A stretch of 64,000 bases of DNA from Adiantum capillus-veneris (taxonomy: Eukaryota; Streptophyta; Polypodiopsida; Polypodiales; Pteridaceae): NCBI GenBank assembly GCA_014529385.2, contig CM043956.1, positions 84,493,721 to 84,557,720 of the forward strand. The letters are read 5' to 3'. Of this stretch, positions 61,533 through 64,000 are shown one piece after another. The notes below the pieces were generated by a model, which saw nothing but the letters and a program-made list of their open reading frames with translations, did no database searches and was not told the origin of the DNA. The first letter of the stretch is position 1. Every line of letters begins with the position of its first letter. The translations under genes and the position numbers were made by a program.

Positions 61533-64000
61533 ATGGTTGACAATAATCAAGAGAGTAGAATGAACATTGATAGCTTTGATTTTGAACATGAAGGTGCTAA
61601 TGATGATGCTCCCATGTTTGTGAATTATCTTGTGACTAGGTTGCAACAAGCTATGGGCAACCCTACCTTGCAAGCCGAAGTTACTCAACAACTTCGTGCC
61701 TATGGAATTTCCCTTCCTCTCCAAGAGGAGAGAGAGCTTAGGAGGCCTCTTGAAGAGACCCCCAAAAGAAGACTCTCTCCCATTCGAGAGGAGGAATCCA
61801 AAGAGAAAGAAAGCAATGAAAGTCTAAGTTCTTCTGAAGATGTGGCTCCACAAAGAAGGCATTCTAGACGATCGCCTACTCCTCCCAAGAGGAAAAGAGC
61901 AACCCATAGTCCTTCTCCTCATCACTCTCAAAGGCAAGAGAGAAAACAAAGGAAGAAAAGGGCTAGGAAGAGGTCACGCTCTTCTCCTTCTTCTTCACCT
62001 TCCTTCTCTTCCGATGAAAGTTATGGGTATTCTCCTAGAGAATACAAGAGGGGAGGGCATCGCAAATCATTTCCTGCATGGCGAAGGTCACAAAAGCTAA
62101 AGAAGTTCAAGGAGGGAGGAAAGAGTATCTCTTTTCTCACCTACGATGGCACCTTTGGTGCTACCGACAAAGTGTTGGCCTTCATCCAGCAATTTAATGC
62201 GGCCTTTGGGGACGAGGGCTTCACAGAGTCCTCCAAGCTACGCCATGTAGCTATGCACTTCCAAAAATCAGCTCGTCAATGGTGGGCTAGCCTTCGTGGC
62301 AATGGAGAAGCCCCAAAGACATGGAAAACTCTACGAGTTTCCATCATGAAGCAATTTCTTCCAAGCGATACTAAAGATAAAGTTCTTACCGAATGGCGCG
62401 GCTTGAAGCTCCTCTCTCATGAGTCTATCAACAAGTATGTAGATAAGTTTTGGGATTTACATCTCAAAGCTACTGTCTTTCAAAAGATAGACTTTGCCGA
62501 GCAAAGACAACAATTCTGTGCGGGATTACCTGAAGAGATGGCCGAATATATCAACTCTCAACGGCCCGGTACTATTACCGAAGTAATCCACCACACCATG
62601 GTTGCTTCACGCATCAATTTCCATCAAGGGGCTAGACGTAATGTCAAGCCCATGGAAAACAAAGATAAAAATGATGCAAAGGGGAAATCCAATGCTCAAA
62701 ATAATTCCCAAGGCACTTCCAACAACAACAACAACAATCGGTCCAAGGAGAAGGGAGTTTACAAAGGTAAAAACAAACTCTCTCCTGAAGAGCTTGAAGC
62801 TTTTCGCAAGGACCATAAGTGTTTCAAGTGTGGGGAGCAAGGACATGGCTATCGTTCTTGCCCCAAGAAGAATACTCGCAATGAGACTCCTAGGGATTCC
62901 ACCATCGAAGCTCCAAAAGAGGATGCTCATTGCAAAGGATCATCACTCTCCTATGCTTGGGGAAAGGTAAGAGAGCATGATGCCTTCATCTTGTTTGACC
63001 CTGGCTCTACTCTCAACTTCATATCAATAGAGTTGGCCACCAAGTTGGGCATTCAAGCTTTTGAGATGGGAGATATAGTAACAGCTGATGCAGCTTTCAA
63101 GGGACAACAAGCCTCCGTTACTCCCTTGATTGGGAAGTTGAGGCTTCATGTCCAAAGCTATGTCGACAAGGAAGACTTCTTCATCTCTCCCCTCCAACAT
63201 CAGGATGTTATCCTAGGGGCACCATGGTTTGATCGCATGGCTGCCAACATGAAGTTCCCTGAAAGGAGAATTTACTTCACCTACAGGGGAAAGAACATGT
63301 ATATAGATGCTAGTGAGCGTGGTCGCACTATTCCACTTGTAAATCCTCTTTCTTTTGATAAATCAATGAAGAGCTCAGTTTCTGCGTACATGATTTATGT
63401 CAAAGAGTCTCTAAAAGCTAATAATGTTTCATCAAATGAAAATGATAGGAATCAAGAAGAGTTAGACTTGTCTACTTTTCTAAAAGGATTCCAAGATGTG
63501 TTCATCGATGATATCCCTATGGACCTACCTCCAAAACGAGGGGATGATGACCATCGTATTGAGCTCCTTCCAGGAAGCTCACCGCCTAACAAACCTCCTT
63601 GTCGAGTCTCACAAGCTCAACAAGAGGAGATCATGAGGCAAGTACAAGAGCTGGTAGACAAAGGGATGGTGAGGCCTAGTTCCTCTCCCTTTTGTTCTCC
63701 AGTCCTTTTAGTGCAAAAGAAAGATGGTACATACCGTATGTGTGTGGACTATCGAGCAATAAACCATATCACTATCAAAAACAGATTTCCCGTACCTTGG
63801 GTAGAAGATCTGTTTGATAAGCTACAAGGCTCTACCTACTTCAGTAGGATTGACCTTAAGAGTGGCTATCATCAAATAAGGATAGTGGATGAGGATATCT
63901 TAAAGACCGCGTTTCGCACAACATTTGGTCTTTATGAATATCTAGTCATGCCTTTTGGCTTGACTAATGCACCAGCTACGTTCAATCATTTGATGGAGAA
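61533..64000 (+). CDS. gag-pol polyprotein of gypsy element 3, partial, intact
   Basis: The frame from ATG 61533 ([20 protein letters not shown]) is open for 822 codons to the window edge, with no stop or shift. Residues 65-165 are rich in Arg-Ser, Lys and Pro ([36 protein letters not shown]). The gag capsid domain follows (about 200-360: [40 protein letters not shown]). The CCHC knuckle [14 protein letters not shown] is near 62820. The protease has [11 protein letters not shown] near 62997 and VILGAPWF near 63209. RT starts near 63560 ([47 protein letters not shown]) and is cut before the YxDD box. It encodes particle, protease and polymerase for copy-and-paste transposition. The intact frame implies a recent insertion, active or recently so. 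The RS-like N terminus is unusual for gag. Confidence 0.93.
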   Translation, partial: MVDNNQESRMNIDSFDFEHEGANDDAPMFVNYLVTRLQQAMGNPTLQAEVTQQLRAYGISLPLQEERELRRPLEETPKRRLSPIREEESKEKESNESLSSSEDVAPQRRHSRRSPTPPKRKRATHSPSPHHSQRQERKQRKKRARKRSRSSPSSSPSFSSDESYGYSPREYKRGGHRKSFPAWRRSQKLKKFKEGGKSISFLTYDGTFGATDKVLAFIQQFNAAFGDEGFTESSKLRHVAMHFQKSARQWWASLRGNGEAPKTWKTLRVSIMKQFLPSDTKDKVLTEWRGLKLLSHESINKYVDKFWDLHLKATVFQKIDFAEQRQQFCAGLPEEMAEYINSQRPGTITEVIHHTMVASRINFHQGARRNVKPMENKDKNDAKGKSNAQNNSQGTSNNNNNNRSKEKGVYKGKNKLSPEELEAFRKDHKCFKCGEQGHGYRSCPKKNTRNETPRDSTIEAPKEDAHCKGSSLSYAWGKVREHDAFILFDPGSTLNFISIELATKLGIQAFEMGDIVTADAAFKGQQASVTPLIGKLRLHVQSYVDKEDFFISPLQHQDVILGAPWFDRMAANMKFPERRIYFTYRGKNMYIDASERGRTIPLVNPLSFDKSMKSSVSAYMIYVKESLKANNVSSNENDRNQEELDLSTFLKGFQDVFIDDIPMDLPPKRGDDDHRIELLPGSSPPNKPPCRVSQAQQEEIMRQVQELVDKGMVRPSSSPFCSPVLLVQKKDGTYRMCVDYRAINHITIKNRFPVPWVEDLFDKLQGSTYFSRIDLKSGYHQIRIVDEDILKTAFRTTFGLYEYLVMPFGLTNAPATFNHLME

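Larger units (their letters stand above)
60311..64000 (+). mobile_element. Ty3/gypsy element 3, 5' part (runs off window)
   Basis: Proposed 5' LTR, iMet primer site, leader and an uninterrupted gag-pol frame to the last base. Gag architecture, a DPGS protease and a single RT of the [13 protein letters not shown] type distinguish it from the Tat-type elements 1 and 2. The 3' end lies outside the window. Confidence 0.85.

Noticed and set aside
62602-62970. Two overlapping frames inside gypsy 3 gag
   Set aside because: They are out-of-frame shadows of the intact gag-pol frame that starts at 61533.

Overview
This window is plant nuclear DNA made almost entirely of transposable elements and their debris. 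The evidence is Ty1/copia and Ty3/gypsy retrotransposons with plant-type LTRs and primer sites, a dual-RNase-H (Tat-type) gypsy pair, GT-AG introns of 60-120 bp, MITEs, and very long CT/CA/GA microsatellites. Gag and pol proteins of this type, together with the microsatellite load, suggest to me a large-genome non-seed plant such as a fern, but that assignment is an inference from memory. I see no tRNA, rRNA, CRISPR array or bacterial gene, and no clearly intact single-copy host gene.

Left part (1-25.5 kb). A decayed Ty1/copia element (652-6529) carries a MITE inside its RT. It abuts one copy of a two-gene DNA-transposon-like unit, called element D here. D copy 1 (6530-9031 and 24037-25455) is split by gypsy element 1 (9032-24036). 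Gypsy 1 itself contains gypsy element 2 (15449-22486). The order of events can be read because the unsplit D site survives in copy 2 near 56250.

Middle (25.5-39.3 kb). This part holds microsatellite-rich duplicated blocks with copia-gag remnants, a (GA)102 tract inside an inverted repeat, a 2.5-kb dispersed repeat, GC-rich foldback palindromes and an 85-bp hairpin tandem array. Copies of a CACGTG-bearing MITE family with probable 9-bp target duplications lie at 28.9, 37.2 and 51.4 kb.

A spliced gene-like unit at 39349-43101 has about 11 exons and three stop or frame lesions. Its 3' half shows a DSPFG motif followed by a FGCGT motif, in the order used by beta-class DNA amino-methyltransferases. 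A fragment of a second copy lies at 34863-35272 on the other strand. This is the most unusual coding content of the window.

Right part (43-64 kb). This holds more microsatellites, the second 2.5-kb repeat copy with a possible Penelope-like remnant, an inverted partner of the window's left end, D copy 2 (about 51.9-57.4 kb), a minus-strand multi-exon pseudogene (57.6-59.4 kb), and the 5' end of a Ty3/gypsy element (from about 60311). The gag-pol frame of that last element is open from 61533 to the window edge and is the only long intact reading frame seen.

The genes do not form a pathway. They are independent mobile elements layered by successive insertions.
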